A DNA stretch of 64,000 nucleotides from Flavobacterium fragile. Its GTDB lineage: Bacteria; Bacteroidota; Bacteroidia; Flavobacteriales; Flavobacteriaceae. The stretch is taken from contig NZ_JAMLJN010000001.1 in assembly GCF_023634865.1 (NCBI RefSeq), positions 1-64,000 of the forward strand, written 5' to 3'. The notes below the pieces were generated by a model. The model had not been told where the DNA came from, made no database searches, and worked only from the letters and a program-made list of their open reading frames with translations. The first letter of the stretch is position 1. Every line of letters begins with the position of its first letter. Position numbers and translations under genes: made by a program. Shown here piece by piece: positions 8,070 through 17,248 of the stretch.

Positions 8070-9415
8070 TGAGTACTGTTTTAATTCGAAATGCCAAAAT
8101 TGTTAATGAAGGAGCTATTTTTGAAGGGGATATTTTAATTGAAAGTGAATTCATTAAGGAGATTTCTGAAAAAATTAGTCCAAAATCATCCGATTGTGTT
8201 ATCATCGACGCAGAAGGAAACTATGTTATGCCAGGTGCAATAGATGATCAAGTACATTTCAGAGAGCCAGGGCTCATGCATAAAGGAAACATTGAGTCAG
8301 AAAGTAGAGCTGCCGTAGCTGGGGGTGTAACCTCATTTATTGAGCAACCTAATACGGTGCCAAATGCGGTTACTCAAGAACTTTTAGAAGATAAATATCA
8401 AATTGCTGCTCAAAAATCATTTGCGAATTATTCGTTTATGATGGGAGGAACCAATGATAATCTTGAAGAAATTTTAAAAACAAATCCAAGAAATGTAGCG
8501 GGAATTAAATTGTTTTTAGGTTCTTCAACTGGGAATATGTTAGTAGATAATCCAGAAGTTTTAGAAAAGATTTTCTCTTCTACAAAAATGTTAATCGCGG
8601 TTCATTGTGAAGATGAGGCTACTATCAAAGCTAATACTCAAAAATATAAAGATGAATATGGTGATGATATTCCTATGAAATACCACCACTTAATTCGTAG
8701 TGCAGAGGCTTGTTATTTGTCTTCGTCTAAAGCAATTGAATTAGCAAAAAAAACGGGTGCTCGTTTGCATGTTTTTCATTTATCAACAGCTAAAGAAATG
8801 GAATTGTTTACCAACAAGATTCCGTTAGAACAAAAGCAAATTACGGCTGAGGTGTGTATCCATCATTTGTGGTTTACCGATGCTGATTACGAGACTAAAG
8901 GTTCATTAATCAAGTGGAATCCAGCTGTAAAAACACAAACAGACAAAGACGTACTATGGAAAGCGTTATTAGATGATAGAATCGACGTAATTGCAACCGA
9001 TCATGCTCCTCATACTTTAGAAGAAAAATGCAATCCCTATATGACATGTCCTTCTGGTGGACCATTAGTTCAGCATGCTGTTGTAGCAATGTTTGAAGCG
9101 CATCATCAAGGAAAAATTTCAATTGAAAAAATTGTTGAGAAAATGTGTCACAATCCAGCTAAAATTTTCAAAATTGAGAAACGCGGTTTTATTCGTGAAG
9201 GATATTATGCAGACTTAGCAATTGTGAATACGCATTTGCCTTGGAATGTTAAAAAAGAAAATTTATTATATAAATGTGGTTGGTCTCCTTTTGAAGGATA
9301 TAATTTTAAATCGAGAATTACACATACTTTTGTGAACGGTAAGTTGGTTTATCAAAATGGAAAGGTAAAAGAAATAAAAGCGGGCCAACGTTTATTATTT
9401 GAAAGAGAGGCATAA
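8069..9415 (+). CDS. pyrC: Dihydroorotase (class I, Bacteroidota type)
   Basis: A 448-residue amidohydrolase of the pyrimidine pathway that interconverts carbamoyl-aspartate and dihydroorotate. Visible features are DDQVHFREPG (residues 59-68), the segment AGIKLFLGSSTGN with the lysine that is carboxylated in this family, HCEDE, VFHLSTAKE and ATDHAPHT. The first histidine of the usual HxH metal motif is Gln61. I recall the same DQVH form in other Bacteroidota dihydroorotases, so it is probably lineage-typical and active. It is translationally coupled to both neighbours by one-base overlaps. Confidence 0.9.
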   Translation: MSTVLIRNAKIVNEGAIFEGDILIESEFIKEISEKISPKSSDCVIIDAEGNYVMPGAIDDQVHFREPGLMHKGNIESESRAAVAGGVTSFIEQPNTVPNAVTQELLEDKYQIAAQKSFANYSFMMGGTNDNLEEILKTNPRNVAGIKLFLGSSTGNMLVDNPEVLEKIFSSTKMLIAVHCEDEATIKANTQKYKDEYGDDIPMKYHHLIRSAEACYLSSSKAIELAKKTGARLHVFHLSTAKEMELFTNKIPLEQKQITAEVCIHHLWFTDADYETKGSLIKWNPAVKTQTDKDVLWKALLDDRIDVIATDHAPHTLEEKCNPYMTCPSGGPLVQHAVVAMFEAHHQGKISIEKIVEKMCHNPAKIFKIEKRGFIREGYYADLAIVNTHLPWNVKKENLLYKCGWSPFEGYNFKSRITHTFVNGKLVYQNGKVKEIKAGQRLLFEREA

Positions 9416-9792
9416 TGAAACAATTATTATTTCTATTTATTAGTTTGTTAGCGGTTTCTTGTTCTAAGAATCCCGTGCAGAAGCCAGACCCTCTTTTAGA
9501 GGAAGAGGTAATGGTAGATATTATTTACGATATATCTTTAATACAAGCAATAGAGGGTTCTATGCCGAATAGGTTGTTGGAAAATAATATAAAGCCTGAT
9601 CAATTTATTTTTGAAAAATATAAAATAGATAGTACTATTTATCGTCAGAATCAATTGTATTATGCCGCTGATGCTAGAATTTATAAGAGAATTTATAAAA
9701 AAGTTGCTGAGCGATTAGAACAAAATAAAATTAAAAATTCAAACGGTTCTCCATCTTCTGCTGTAAATATGGCTACTGAAGTTTCAGAATAG
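9415..9792 (+). CDS. DUF4296 lipoprotein
   Basis: A 125-residue protein with a lipoprotein signal, MKQLLFLFISLLAVSC, and acylated Cys16. The domain DPLLEEEVMVDIIYDISLIQAIEGS followed by a helical stretch with YKIDSTIYRQNQLYYAAD is typical of DUF4296, a Bacteroidota family of unknown function. It is the last gene of the GT2-pyrC operon (one-base overlap with pyrC). Its end overlaps the convergent epimerase by 20 bases. Confidence 0.8.
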   Translation: MKQLLFLFISLLAVSCSKNPVQKPDPLLEEEVMVDIIYDISLIQAIEGSMPNRLLENNIKPDQFIFEKYKIDSTIYRQNQLYYAADARIYKRIYKKVAERLEQNKIKNSNGSPSSAVNMATEVSE

Positions 9793-10765
9793 CTTTTAAA
9801 TACGTTTCTTTTTTTTGAAATGTAACGTGTAGTTCTTTTTTAATTTTTGAAGTCGAAAATCGAGTCGTGGAATGTGAAGAATTGGCGGTGCTTCGGGTTA
9901 ATTTTCTTTTGCTATTAAGTAATTTTGAAGTCAACCAATCCATTCGCCACGCGATTGATGTCATCCATTTTGTAGCTTCGATAGAAGGTCTTTTTACTTG
10001 TAATTCATCTGCAATAAAATGGAGTAAATTTTTTGTTGATATGTTTTCGCCCACTAAGGTGTATCGTTCTCCGTTGATATTGCTTTTCATCAACTCAATC
10101 ATGCATGTTACAACGTCTTCAACTGATACAATTCCAATAGTTCCTTGAGTGTAAAACGACAATCCTTTTTTAACAGATTGGATAATAACATCACTTCCTT
10201 TTTTTGGAAAACCATAACCAAAAATAATACCCGGATTTACAATTACAACCTCTAAGCCTTCTTGATAACCGCGATATACTTCCATTTCGGCACCATATTT
10301 CGTTATAGCATAATCACTGTGTATTTCTTCCGGATTCCAATCGGTTTCTTCTGTAATCGTGGTTTCGTGTTCTTTTGGATTTCCTAAAGCGGCGATTGAA
10401 CTCACATGGCAAAGCTTTTTAACGCCAAAATCGATAGAACAATTTACAATATTTGCAGTTCCTTCAATGTTGATTTTTCTTAGTTCTTCTTCATCATTTG
10501 GGTCAAATGAAATTAATGCAGCACAATGGTACACATAGGTAACATTCTGAAAGGCAATTTCTAAAGAAGGAATATCGGTGATATCGCCTTTCACCCAATG
10601 AATTTTATCAAAAAGATTGGATTGATTATAAAATGTAAAAACATTCTTTACTTTTTCAATTTGCTTTTCTGAACGAAATAAAGCCTTTACTACTTCATTT
10701 TCTTGAAGAAGTTTTACTAGTAAATGCGAACCTACTAAGCCTGTTGCTCCTGTGACTAAAATCAT
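9773..10765 (-). CDS. NAD-dependent epimerase/dehydratase (extended SDR)
   Basis: A 330-residue extended short-chain dehydrogenase/reductase. The glycine-rich NAD(P) motif TGATGLVG is at residues 4-11 and the catalytic YxxxK is in YAITKYG (about residues 155-161), with HVSSIAALG just before it. Members act on nucleotide sugars, flavonoid-like carbonyls or sterols; no substrate can be assigned. The C-terminal region (about residues 275-320) is rich in Ser, Thr, Lys and Arg. Confidence 0.85.
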   Translation of the reverse strand: MILVTGATGLVGSHLLVKLLQENEVVKALFRSEKQIEKVKNVFTFYNQSNLFDKIHWVKGDITDIPSLEIAFQNVTYVYHCAALISFDPNDEEELRKINIEGTANIVNCSIDFGVKKLCHVSSIAALGNPKEHETTITEETDWNPEEIHSDYAITKYGAEMEVYRGYQEGLEVVIVNPGIIFGYGFPKKGSDVIIQSVKKGLSFYTQGTIGIVSVEDVVTCMIELMKSNINGERYTLVGENISTKNLLHFIADELQVKRPSIEATKWMTSIAWRMDWLTSKLLNSKRKLTRSTANSSHSTTRFSTSKIKKELHVTFQKKETYLKAILKLQ

Positions 10766-10850
10766 GTGGTAAAGATAAGATTTTTTGAGAAGATAGAATA
10801 TAGATATTAGAAGTTAGAAAATAGACTTGACTTTATTATTGATTTTTGCA

Positions 10851-10887
10851 TTTGAAATTGAACTTGAATTTGCCCTTGAATTTTGAA
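10851..10887. repeat. TTGAA-type degenerate repeat, copy 1
   Basis: A tract of TTGAAATTG, AACTTGAA and CCCTTGAA units upstream of tyrS. Closely similar tracts are at 48074-48110 and 60014-60050. Confidence 0.55.
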
Positions 10888-10888
10888 T

Positions 10889-10910
10889 AAAACTTTTAAA
10901 CTTTTAAACT
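10889..10910 (+). repeat. ACTTTTAA tandem tract upstream of the tyrS promoter
   Basis: Tandem 8-base units of ACTTTTAA just upstream of the -7 box. Similar tracts flank the mrp promoter at 28481-28598. Confidence 0.55.
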
Positions 10911-10916
10911 AAAAAC

Positions 10917-10924
10917 TATCTTTG
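10917..10924 (+). promoter_or_regulatory. -7 box TATCTTTG for tyrS
   Basis: Perfect TAnnTTTG, 19 bases before the tyrS ATG. Confidence 0.55.
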
Positions 10925-10943
10925 CTCAAATTATTTAAGAATC

Positions 10944-12233
10944 ATGAAAAATTTTATTGAAGAAGTGACTTGGAGAGGAATGCTCCACGACGTAATGCCA
11001 GGCACAGAAGAACATTTGATGGAGCAGATGCGTGTGGCGTATGTGGGGATTGATCCAACCGCCGATTCATTGCATATAGGACATTTAGTAGGAGTGATGT
11101 TGTTAAAACATTTCCAATTGAGTGGTCATAAACCCTTGGCGCTTGTAGGTGGAGCAACCGGAATGATTGGTGATCCATCAGGAAAATCTAATGAAAGAAA
11201 TTTGTTAGACGAAGCTACTTTGCGTCATAATCAAGAAGCGATTAAAGGACAATTGGCTCGTTTTTTAGATTTTACTTCTGCGGAACCTAATGCTGCTGAG
11301 TTAGTAAACAACTACGATTGGATGAAAGAATTTTCTTTCTTAGGATTCATTCGTGATGTGGGAAAACACATTACGGTGAATTATATGATGGCGAAAGATT
11401 CAGTTAAAAAACGTTTGTCTGGAGAAACTTCAGAAGGAATGTCGTTTACGGAGTTTACTTACCAATTAGTACAAGGTTACGACTTTTTACATTTATATCG
11501 TGCCAAAAATTGTACGTTACAAATGGGCGGAAGTGACCAATGGGGAAATATTACTACTGGAACGGAATTGGTTCGTAGAATTGAATCTGGTAAAGCGTAT
11601 GCGTTAACTTGTCCGTTAATTACAAAAGCGGATGGAACGAAATTCGGAAAATCAGAAGGTGGCAACATTTGGTTAGATGCGGAAAGAACTTCGCCTTACA
11701 AATTCTACCAATACTGGTTAAATACTTCGGATGTTGATGCTGAAAAATACATTAAAATTTTCACGTTCTTAGATAAAGAAACAATTGAAAAGTTAATCGC
11801 TGAACATAACCAAGCGCCTCATTTAAGAACATTACAAAAACGTTTGGCAGAAGAAATTACCATTATGGTGCATTCTAAGGAAGATTTAGAAAATGCAATT
11901 GCTGCTTCAAATGCGTTCTTTAGTCCGTCAATGGATGAATTGAAAAAGTTAGATGAGAAAACGTTTTTAGAAGTGTTTGATGGCGTTCCTCAAGCTGAAA
12001 TTTCTATGGATGATTTGAATGCAGGCTTAGATATGATCGCTGCATTAGCTGCTAAAACCAACTTCTTAGCTTCTAATAGTGATGCGCGTAGAGAATTGAA
12101 ACAAAACTCAATTTCCTTAAATAAAGAAAAAGTTGGGGAAGATAAAATCATTACAAAAGAAGATTTGATTAACAATCAATTCTTGTTGTTGCAAAAAGGA
12201 AAGAAAAATTATTATGTAATTAAGGTTAAATAA
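10944..12233 (+). CDS. tyrS: Tyrosine--tRNA ligase
   Basis: A 429-residue class I aminoacyl-tRNA synthetase that charges tRNA-Tyr. The HIGH signature is at residues 44-47 ([10 protein letters not shown]), and the KMSKS-equivalent appears as KFGKSEGGN in [11 protein letters not shown]. The tyrosine/ATP pocket shows [12 protein letters not shown] and [14 protein letters not shown]-terminal S4-like RNA-binding region ends the protein. The length is that of bacterial TyrS. It has its own -7 box and ends in an 8-base convergent overlap with the LuxE-like gene. Confidence 0.97.
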   Translation: MKNFIEEVTWRGMLHDVMPGTEEHLMEQMRVAYVGIDPTADSLHIGHLVGVMLLKHFQLSGHKPLALVGGATGMIGDPSGKSNERNLLDEATLRHNQEAIKGQLARFLDFTSAEPNAAELVNNYDWMKEFSFLGFIRDVGKHITVNYMMAKDSVKKRLSGETSEGMSFTEFTYQLVQGYDFLHLYRAKNCTLQMGGSDQWGNITTGTELVRRIESGKAYALTCPLITKADGTKFGKSEGGNIWLDAERTSPYKFYQYWLNTSDVDAEKYIKIFTFLDKETIEKLIAEHNQAPHLRTLQKRLAEEITIMVHSKEDLENAIAASNAFFSPSMDELKKLDEKTFLEVFDGVPQAEISMDDLNAGLDMIAALAAKTNFLASNSDARRELKQNSISLNKEKVGEDKIITKEDLINNQFLLLQKGKKNYYVIKVK

Positions 12234-13206
12234 CCATAAGATTACAACCCCGAATATCAGAATGATCAAAACGTCCCAACACTTCGAAAGAATGGTTGGG
12301 ATATTTTTTTCCCAAATCCTGAGTAGCAATAAACGAACACGAATTGATATTAGCCAAATCAATCACGTTAATTCCGCCTGTTTTTCCTTCGGAAACATAA
12401 GTCAAGGCATCCTCAGTGTCGCGAATTAAAATTTGCATCCAAGGCGGACATTCGAAAATTCCATCGCCTAATGAATAGGCTTGGGAAAGTAATTCGGTCA
12501 TACCATATTCGGAATGAATTTTAGAAACTCCAAATCCATTACATAAAATAGTGTGTAATTCTTCGCGAATCATTTCTTTACGTTTGCCTTTCATGCCGCC
12601 GGTTTCCATTATGATGGTGTTTTTTAGTTGGAATTTTTGCTTCTCAATTAAATCCAATAAAGCATAAGTAACGCCAATTAAAATTACATTTTGTCCTGAA
12701 TTATCCAGTTCAATTAATTTTGAAATCAATTCATCATAATTATTCAAATAGAATCCAGAGGCTGAATGATTGCTGCTTTGAATTAAATCTTCCACCATGT
12801 AAATCAATGATGAACCTTCGCGTTCTAAATAGGAGGGAAGTAAGGCTAAAACACAATAATCTTCAATATTACCATAGAATTCTGAAAAACCTAAGCGGTA
12901 ACTCATTTCGTACCAACTTACATCAGTAACTAAATGTTTACTGGTTTGCATTCCTGTTGTGCCGCTACTTGTAAAGGTTTGTTGAATGAGTTCAGACGAA
13001 CTTAAAACGTCATGACTTTTAAAAAACTGAATGGGTAGAAAAGGAATTTCGGTTAAGGATTTCACATTGTTTTTGTCTTTCTTCAAGAAGTTGCAAAATT
13101 GTTGGTACACCAAATTATTATCGTACTGATGGCGAAATACTTTTAAAGTAATTTTTTCAAATTCTTTTTTAGAGCTAATTTGGAAAATATCTTCTTGTGA
13201 AATCAT
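12226..13206 (-). CDS. LuxE/PaaK-type acyl-protein synthetase-like protein
   Basis: A 326-residue protein of the adenylate-forming LuxE-like group. It contains [14 protein letters not shown] (about residues 80-93), the phosphate-binding motif of AMP-forming enzymes, and [13 protein letters not shown] plus [14 protein letters not shown] further on. These resemble the A5 region of the superfamily. In flavobacteria such genes are annotated simply as acyl transferases; the acyl substrate is unknown. A -7 box lies only four bases before the ATG. Confidence 0.78.
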   Translation of the reverse strand: MISQEDIFQISSKKEFEKITLKVFRHQYDNNLVYQQFCNFLKKDKNNVKSLTEIPFLPIQFFKSHDVLSSSELIQQTFTSSGTTGMQTSKHLVTDVSWYEMSYRLGFSEFYGNIEDYCVLALLPSYLEREGSSLIYMVEDLIQSSNHSASGFYLNNYDELISKLIELDNSGQNVILIGVTYALLDLIEKQKFQLKNTIIMETGGMKGKRKEMIREELHTILCNGFGVSKIHSEYGMTELLSQAYSLGDGIFECPPWMQILIRDTEDALTYVSEGKTGGINVIDLANINSCSFIATQDLGKKYPNHSFEVLGRFDHSDIRGCNLMVI

Positions 13207-13210
13207 GGTG

Positions 13211-13218
13211 CAAAAATA
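13211..13218 (-). promoter_or_regulatory. -7 box TATTTTTG (minus), predicts a leaderless mRNA
   Basis: The plus strand reads CAAAAATA, four bases from the start codon of the LuxE-like gene. Confidence 0.4.
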
Positions 13219-13236
13219 GAAAGAAATGTTCTTTTG

Positions 13237-13256
13237 ACCGCAGATTCGCAGATTTT
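13237..13256. repeat. CCGCAGATTCGCAGATT repeat, copy 2
   Basis: Matches 156-175 except for one base in 20, without the complementary right arm found there. Confidence 0.6.
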
Positions 13257-13333
13257 TGTTTTATGTTGAAATCTGTCTGAAATTATAGAATTTATTTGGA
13301 TAAATAGGTTTGTTTGGGTAATAATTTATATGA

Positions 13334-13363
13334 AAAAAGCACCAACTTTCGTTGATGCTTTTT
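13334..13363. terminator. Terminator-like hairpin
   Basis: Stem AAAAAGCA-CAAC with GTTG-TGCTTTTT, one mismatch, TTTC loop. It lies downstream of the T9SS gene on the minus strand. Confidence 0.65.
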
Positions 13364-13373
13364 CTATTCTTGT

Positions 13374-13397
13374 CATGCTGAATTCAGTTCAGCATCT
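13374..13397. repeat. CTGAA/TTCAG palindromic repeat, copy 2
   Basis: ATGCTGAA and TTCAGCAT arms around TTCAG, starting 3 bases after the stop codon of the T9SS gene (minus strand). Confidence 0.6.
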
Positions 13398-13399
13398 AA

Positions 13400-15292
13400 T
13401 TATTGGATAACTAATTTTCTTGTAGCTGTTTTTCCTTCTTCAGTAACCTTAACCATGTAAACACCAGCATTTAAACCAGAAACGTTTACGGTGTTATTCA
13501 TTACATTGGATTTTAAAACTTCTTTACCTAATACATCAAAAATTTGAACTGACATAACTGCATTAGCAGTAGAAGTTAAGAATAAAGTATCCCCTTTTAA
13601 TGGGTTTGGATACATGGTTAAGCCTTCGATTGCATCGAATGATGATGATGAAAGTGTAAAGTTAGGAGTTGTTGAAATTGTTAACTCGTCTACAATCATA
13701 GCTGGAGTTGCTCCTGCTGCGTCTTGTCTTAAAACGAAATTAGCAATACTATCAAAGGTAGCAGTAGGAGAAAAAGTCATAGTTGGCGTCGCATTACCAC
13801 CAATAGTTGGATTTTCATATAAAGCTAGCAAATTATTCGTAAAATCATATCTAAGTACAAGGTATTGTGTGGTGTTAATGTTGTATAAGTTTGAAGACCA
13901 AACAATATCAGTTGTTGTATTAGAGTTGTTAATACCGAATTGGTATTGAGTACCATTAGTTGTTCTAATCCAAATTCTACCTGAAAATGTATTTGTAGCA
14001 TTAGACAATGTTGCAAAATATGACTGTCCTGTGGTTGAAATTCCAGTTAAATCAGTTACGCTAACTAAGAATGATGTAAATAAATCACCTGAAGTGGTGC
14101 TTGTAAAAGGTGTTCTAGTATCGCTTCCAGCTCCAATAAACGATACAGAATTACCTGTTGAAGTAATACCTGTGTAATTTAGGCTTCCAGAAACTGCTAA
14201 AATCTCATCAGCACCAACAGAGGTATTTGTCCAAAATTGAGATGTACTCAGTGCTGTACCAACAGTATAATTGAAAGGTTCGTTGAAAGGGAGTGTATTA
14301 GTTACTTTACATTCTGGAGCTGTTATCAAGCTTGATAAAGAACATGCACCAGTTACAGTTAAGGTAACATTAGTGTTTTCATTAATTCCTGTGATAATTA
14401 TATTACCTGAAGCAGTTGTTGATGGGTTGTCGCCAGAAATTGTTCCTGATGTGGTCGATAATGTATAGGTTCCTGTATTACCTCCAGTAAAAGGAATTGT
14501 AGCTGTATAAGTGTCAACTGATGAAGTAATTGCGTCACACAATGTTGTTGCTGAAGCTAATGATAATGAGCAAGCAGTAGTATTAAACCAAGTAGAATAA
14601 ACTCTTAACCCATCTATTGTGACATTTGGTGAACTGCCTGAAGTAGCAAATTGTCTTAAATAAACACCAGCAACACTTGCTCCTCCTGAACCAGAAGCAG
14701 TTACAAGTGGTGTGCCAGCTAAAGCTTCAGTAGCAGGTATTCCACTAGGAAAAACCCATAAACTAACAGGACTAGCAGTTGATACACCATATTTAATGAC
14801 CACTAGATATGTAGTGTTAAGGTCAAAATCTGTTGTTGAATAAGTAGCAGCACTATTTCCAATTCCAAAATTAATTTTTCCGCTTGTAGCCGAAGGTCTT
14901 GTGTATAATCTTGAAAAAAAAGTAGAGGTTCCAGTTCCTAAGCTTAAATAATATCCATCAACTGCGGTCGTTACATTTACTAAGAATGAAACGTATAAAT
15001 CTCCAGAGGTAACAGGAGCTGCAAAAGCTTTGTTTACATCTTCACCATTATTATCTAATCTAGCGGCATTGCCAATTGCAGCAGCAGTGAAGCCTGTTAA
15101 TCCTGAATAACCTGTGTAAGTTAGACCGTTTGACGCACCAACATCTATAGCTTGGCTTCCTGAACCACTATGAGCTGTCCATCCGTTAGCGGTAAGTAAA
15201 GCATTGTCAGTGTAATTAAAGTCGTCAGATAATAACTGTCCAAAAGACAAAGTACTAACTGCGATTAATAATAAAGTGTAAAGTTTTTTCAT
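13400..15292 (-). CDS. T9SS-secreted protein with two LamG-like repeats
   Basis: A 630-residue cell-surface or secreted protein. The start MKKLYTLLLI at 15292 gives a proper signal peptide (cleavage near SFGQ) and is preferred to an ATG 13 codons upstream. Two similar beta-rich modules of about 220 residues are visible. Each opens with an FNY segment (DDFNYTDNALL and EPFNYTVGTAL), contains GDLYVSFLVNVT or GDLFTSFLVSVT, and ends in a (T)IDGL/IVDEL strand. The last 70 residues (MYPNPLKGD, VQIFDVLGKEV, LNAGVYMVKV, ATRKLVIQ) form a type A sorting domain for the type IX secretion system. Ligand or role is unknown. Confidence 0.88.
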   Translation of the reverse strand: MKKLYTLLLIAVSTLSFGQLLSDDFNYTDNALLTANGWTAHSGSGSQAIDVGASNGLTYTGYSGLTGFTAAAIGNAARLDNNGEDVNKAFAAPVTSGDLYVSFLVNVTTAVDGYYLSLGTGTSTFFSRLYTRPSATSGKINFGIGNSAATYSTTDFDLNTTYLVVIKYGVSTASPVSLWVFPSGIPATEALAGTPLVTASGSGGASVAGVYLRQFATSGSSPNVTIDGLRVYSTWFNTTACSLSLASATTLCDAITSSVDTYTATIPFTGGNTGTYTLSTTSGTISGDNPSTTASGNIIITGINENTNVTLTVTGACSLSSLITAPECKVTNTLPFNEPFNYTVGTALSTSQFWTNTSVGADEILAVSGSLNYTGITSTGNSVSFIGAGSDTRTPFTSTTSGDLFTSFLVSVTDLTGISTTGQSYFATLSNATNTFSGRIWIRTTNGTQYQFGINNSNTTTDIVWSSNLYNINTTQYLVLRYDFTNNLLALYENPTIGGNATPTMTFSPTATFDSIANFVLRQDAAGATPAMIVDELTISTTPNFTLSSSSFDAIEGLTMYPNPLKGDTLFLTSTANAVMSVQIFDVLGKEVLKSNVMNNTVNVSGLNAGVYMVKVTEEGKTATRKLVIQ

Positions 15293-15316
15293 GTCTATAT
15301 GAATTAAAATTGAGTA

Positions 15317-15324
15317 CAAAGATA
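15317..15324 (-). promoter_or_regulatory. -7 box TATCTTTG (minus) for the T9SS gene
   Basis: The plus strand reads CAAAGATA, 24 bases upstream of the start, so this gene can be transcribed apart from the upstream receptor operon. Confidence 0.5.
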
Positions 15325-15502
15325 AAAACAAATTAAATTTCTTACTAATAAAAAGATGTTAAGTTTAAATTAATTTTGTGTTTTTGCTTTTATAATTACC
15401 TAAAAAACACGTTTTTAATAAGTTTTTTTATTAACAAAAGTCATTAGAGTAGTAAAAACTCAAGCTTAATATTCAATTTAAGGTTTTAATTTTAGAAGGA
15501 AA

Positions 15503-15841
15503 CTAATTAATAATTAGTTTTCTTGTTGCGGTTGCATCGCCTTCTTTTATTTTGATGATGTAGACCCCAGCAGCCAAATTACTCACATTTACTTCTTTAG
15601 AAGTAATAACCGTCTCTAATACTTTTTTTCCAAGTACATTAAAAATTTCTACTTTTTTGTCTAAAGACGATTTAGTAGTAATGTAAATTTTTCCAGAGTT
15701 TACGGGATTTGGGTAAATGGCTAAGCCTTCAATTGTAGGTTCTTGAGTTTTTGTTGCCCCAAAAGATTTACTGTCCTGAGCTTGTAAGTCAAGAGAAAAT
15801 AAGGTGATAAAAAGGAAAATATAAAAGTATTTTTTTTTCAT
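15503..15841 (-). CDS. Mini T9SS protein: signal peptide plus sorting domain
   Basis: A 112-residue protein starting at MKKKYFYIFLF (15841). After the signal peptide (through LQAQ) only about 20 residues precede a complete type A T9SS C-terminal domain: GLAIYPNPVNSG, VEIFNVLGKKV, SNLAAGVYIIKIKEGDATATRKLIIN. Since this domain is normally removed by the sortase PorU, almost no cargo would remain. The domain closely resembles that of the gene downstream. It could be a remnant of a larger cargo gene or a real small surface protein. Confidence 0.8.
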   Translation of the reverse strand: MKKKYFYIFLFITLFSLDLQAQDSKSFGATKTQEPTIEGLAIYPNPVNSGKIYITTKSSLDKKVEIFNVLGKKVLETVITSKEVNVSNLAAGVYIIKIKEGDATATRKLIIN

Positions 15842-15901
15842 GAGCAATTAATAGATTGTAAAGATAACTATTTTTTTATTAGCAAATACGATGCCAAACA
15901 A

Positions 15902-15925
15902 AAAATCCCTCATTAGAGGGATTTT
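15902..15925 (-). terminator. Intrinsic terminator after the beta-helix lipoprotein gene
   Basis: Perfect stem AAAATCCCTC (15902-15911), loop ATTA, GAGGGATTTT (15916-15925). Confidence 0.85.
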
Positions 15926-15947
15926 CGTTTTGTTTTTGTGAGGTTTT

Positions 15948-17123
15948 TTAGAAACCTGTAGTCCATCCTTGAGCCCAAGTAGGTAAAGTTTCACCATTAC
16001 CAGCTCCTGTTGCAGAAGTGTTTTCAGTGTAAACGCCATCAACATTTACGGCTGTTCCAGCTGTGTTTTTACCTACCGCTTTATTTGTAACGTTAACAAA
16101 TTTCACATTAGTTGCTTTTAAATCTGTACCTACAAAACCAACTGATTCGTCGTGTTGTACATCAAATCCTGTAGTCCAATTAGCTAAAACTACGTTATCG
16201 AATTTAGCTTTTGTCCCTACTCTTAATTTCATTCCTTGGTTTTCATTACCAGTACTAGATCCACTACTAATTAAAGTTAAATTATTGATTGTTGGATTTG
16301 AAATCGGAGTTGCTAAATGGTTGTTAGAATTGTTGTCAGCTTCAACTCCTCTGTTACCAGCATTTGTTCTTTTACCATACCAAAAGTTACCAGTTCCTAC
16401 CCATCCTTCAGTCCAATCAAATAAGTCATCCCCTACCATTGTAGAAGTGTTGTACACTACTAGGTGACTTGCATTTACTGTTCCACCAAACCACTCGATA
16501 CCGTCGTCAGAACCTTCGTAAATTTGAACATAATCGATAGTTGTTCCACTTCCTACACCAAATAATGATAATCCATTAAATTCTTTATCTGCATTGTAAG
16601 CATATCCAGAATATTCAATTCTTAAATATCGGATGCTTCCTGAATTATCAGCTGCAATTGTACCTCCATAAGTTAAGTCAGACACTTCAGCAGAAGCAGT
16701 TAAACCTTTGTTGATAGGTGCTTTACCACAGATAACAAGACCACCCCAAGCTCCTGGGTTAGTAGTTTCAGCGGTCATCACTACTGGTTTAGTTGCTGTA
16801 CCTTGTACGTTTATTTTACCACCTTGAGCTACAGCTATGTAACGAATTGCTGGAGAAGTTTCAGATGGAGAAGATGCAACAATTCTAGCACCAGCCTCAA
16901 TTGTTAAAGTTGCACCATCTTTTACGATTAATCTTCCTGTTAAATTATACGTTTGGTTAGCTCTTAAAATAACTTCACCATCGTTGATGTCACCTTTTAA
17001 GTCGTTTTGTACTAATACAAAAGTTGATGAAGTGTTTGAACTATCGTCACTTGAACATGACGTTCCTAATGTAGCCAATGCTAATACTGCTACGCTTAAG
17101 AATTTTGATACTGTTTTTTTCAT
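15948..17123 (-). CDS. Surface lipoprotein with right-handed beta-helix-like region
   Basis: A 391-residue lipoprotein with signal MKKTVSKFLSVAVLALATLGTSC and Cys23, followed by the Ser/Asp-rich linker SSDDSSNTSS that flavobacteria use for surface-exposed lipoproteins. The body has GRLIVKDGATLTIEAGARI and later strands such as STTIDYVQIYEGSDDGIEWFGGTVNASHLVVYN. These are repetitive parallel beta-helix-like sequence with many Gly/Asn/Asp turns. It lies 125 bases downstream of the TonB receptor with no terminator between them, and is probably its surface partner. The ligand is unknown. Confidence 0.75.
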   Translation of the reverse strand: MKKTVSKFLSVAVLALATLGTSCSSDDSSNTSSTFVLVQNDLKGDINDGEVILRANQTYNLTGRLIVKDGATLTIEAGARIVASSPSETSPAIRYIAVAQGGKINVQGTATKPVVMTAETTNPGAWGGLVICGKAPINKGLTASAEVSDLTYGGTIAADNSGSIRYLRIEYSGYAYNADKEFNGLSLFGVGSGTTIDYVQIYEGSDDGIEWFGGTVNASHLVVYNTSTMVGDDLFDWTEGWVGTGNFWYGKRTNAGNRGVEADNNSNNHLATPISNPTINNLTLISSGSSTGNENQGMKLRVGTKAKFDNVVLANWTTGFDVQHDESVGFVGTDLKATNVKFVNVTNKAVGKNTAGTAVNVDGVYTENTSATGAGNGETLPTWAQGWTTGF

Positions 17124-17248
17124 TGTGTTGTTTTGTTTTGATTATTGTGTTGCAAATATTTTATTTTTTTGCTTGAAATGTGTTAAGCTAAGGTTATTCA
17201 ATCATGAAATTTTTATTGCTAAAACATTGATTAATGTTAAGTTATGAT

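Noticed and set aside
12117..12362. 81-codon minus-strand frame at the tyrS/LuxE-like junction
   Set aside because: It overlaps both real genes and matches neither family.
16063..16467. 134-codon frame antisense to the beta-helix lipoprotein
   Set aside because: Codon-shadow of a real gene: no signal peptide or family match, and the opposite strand has a clear lipoprotein.
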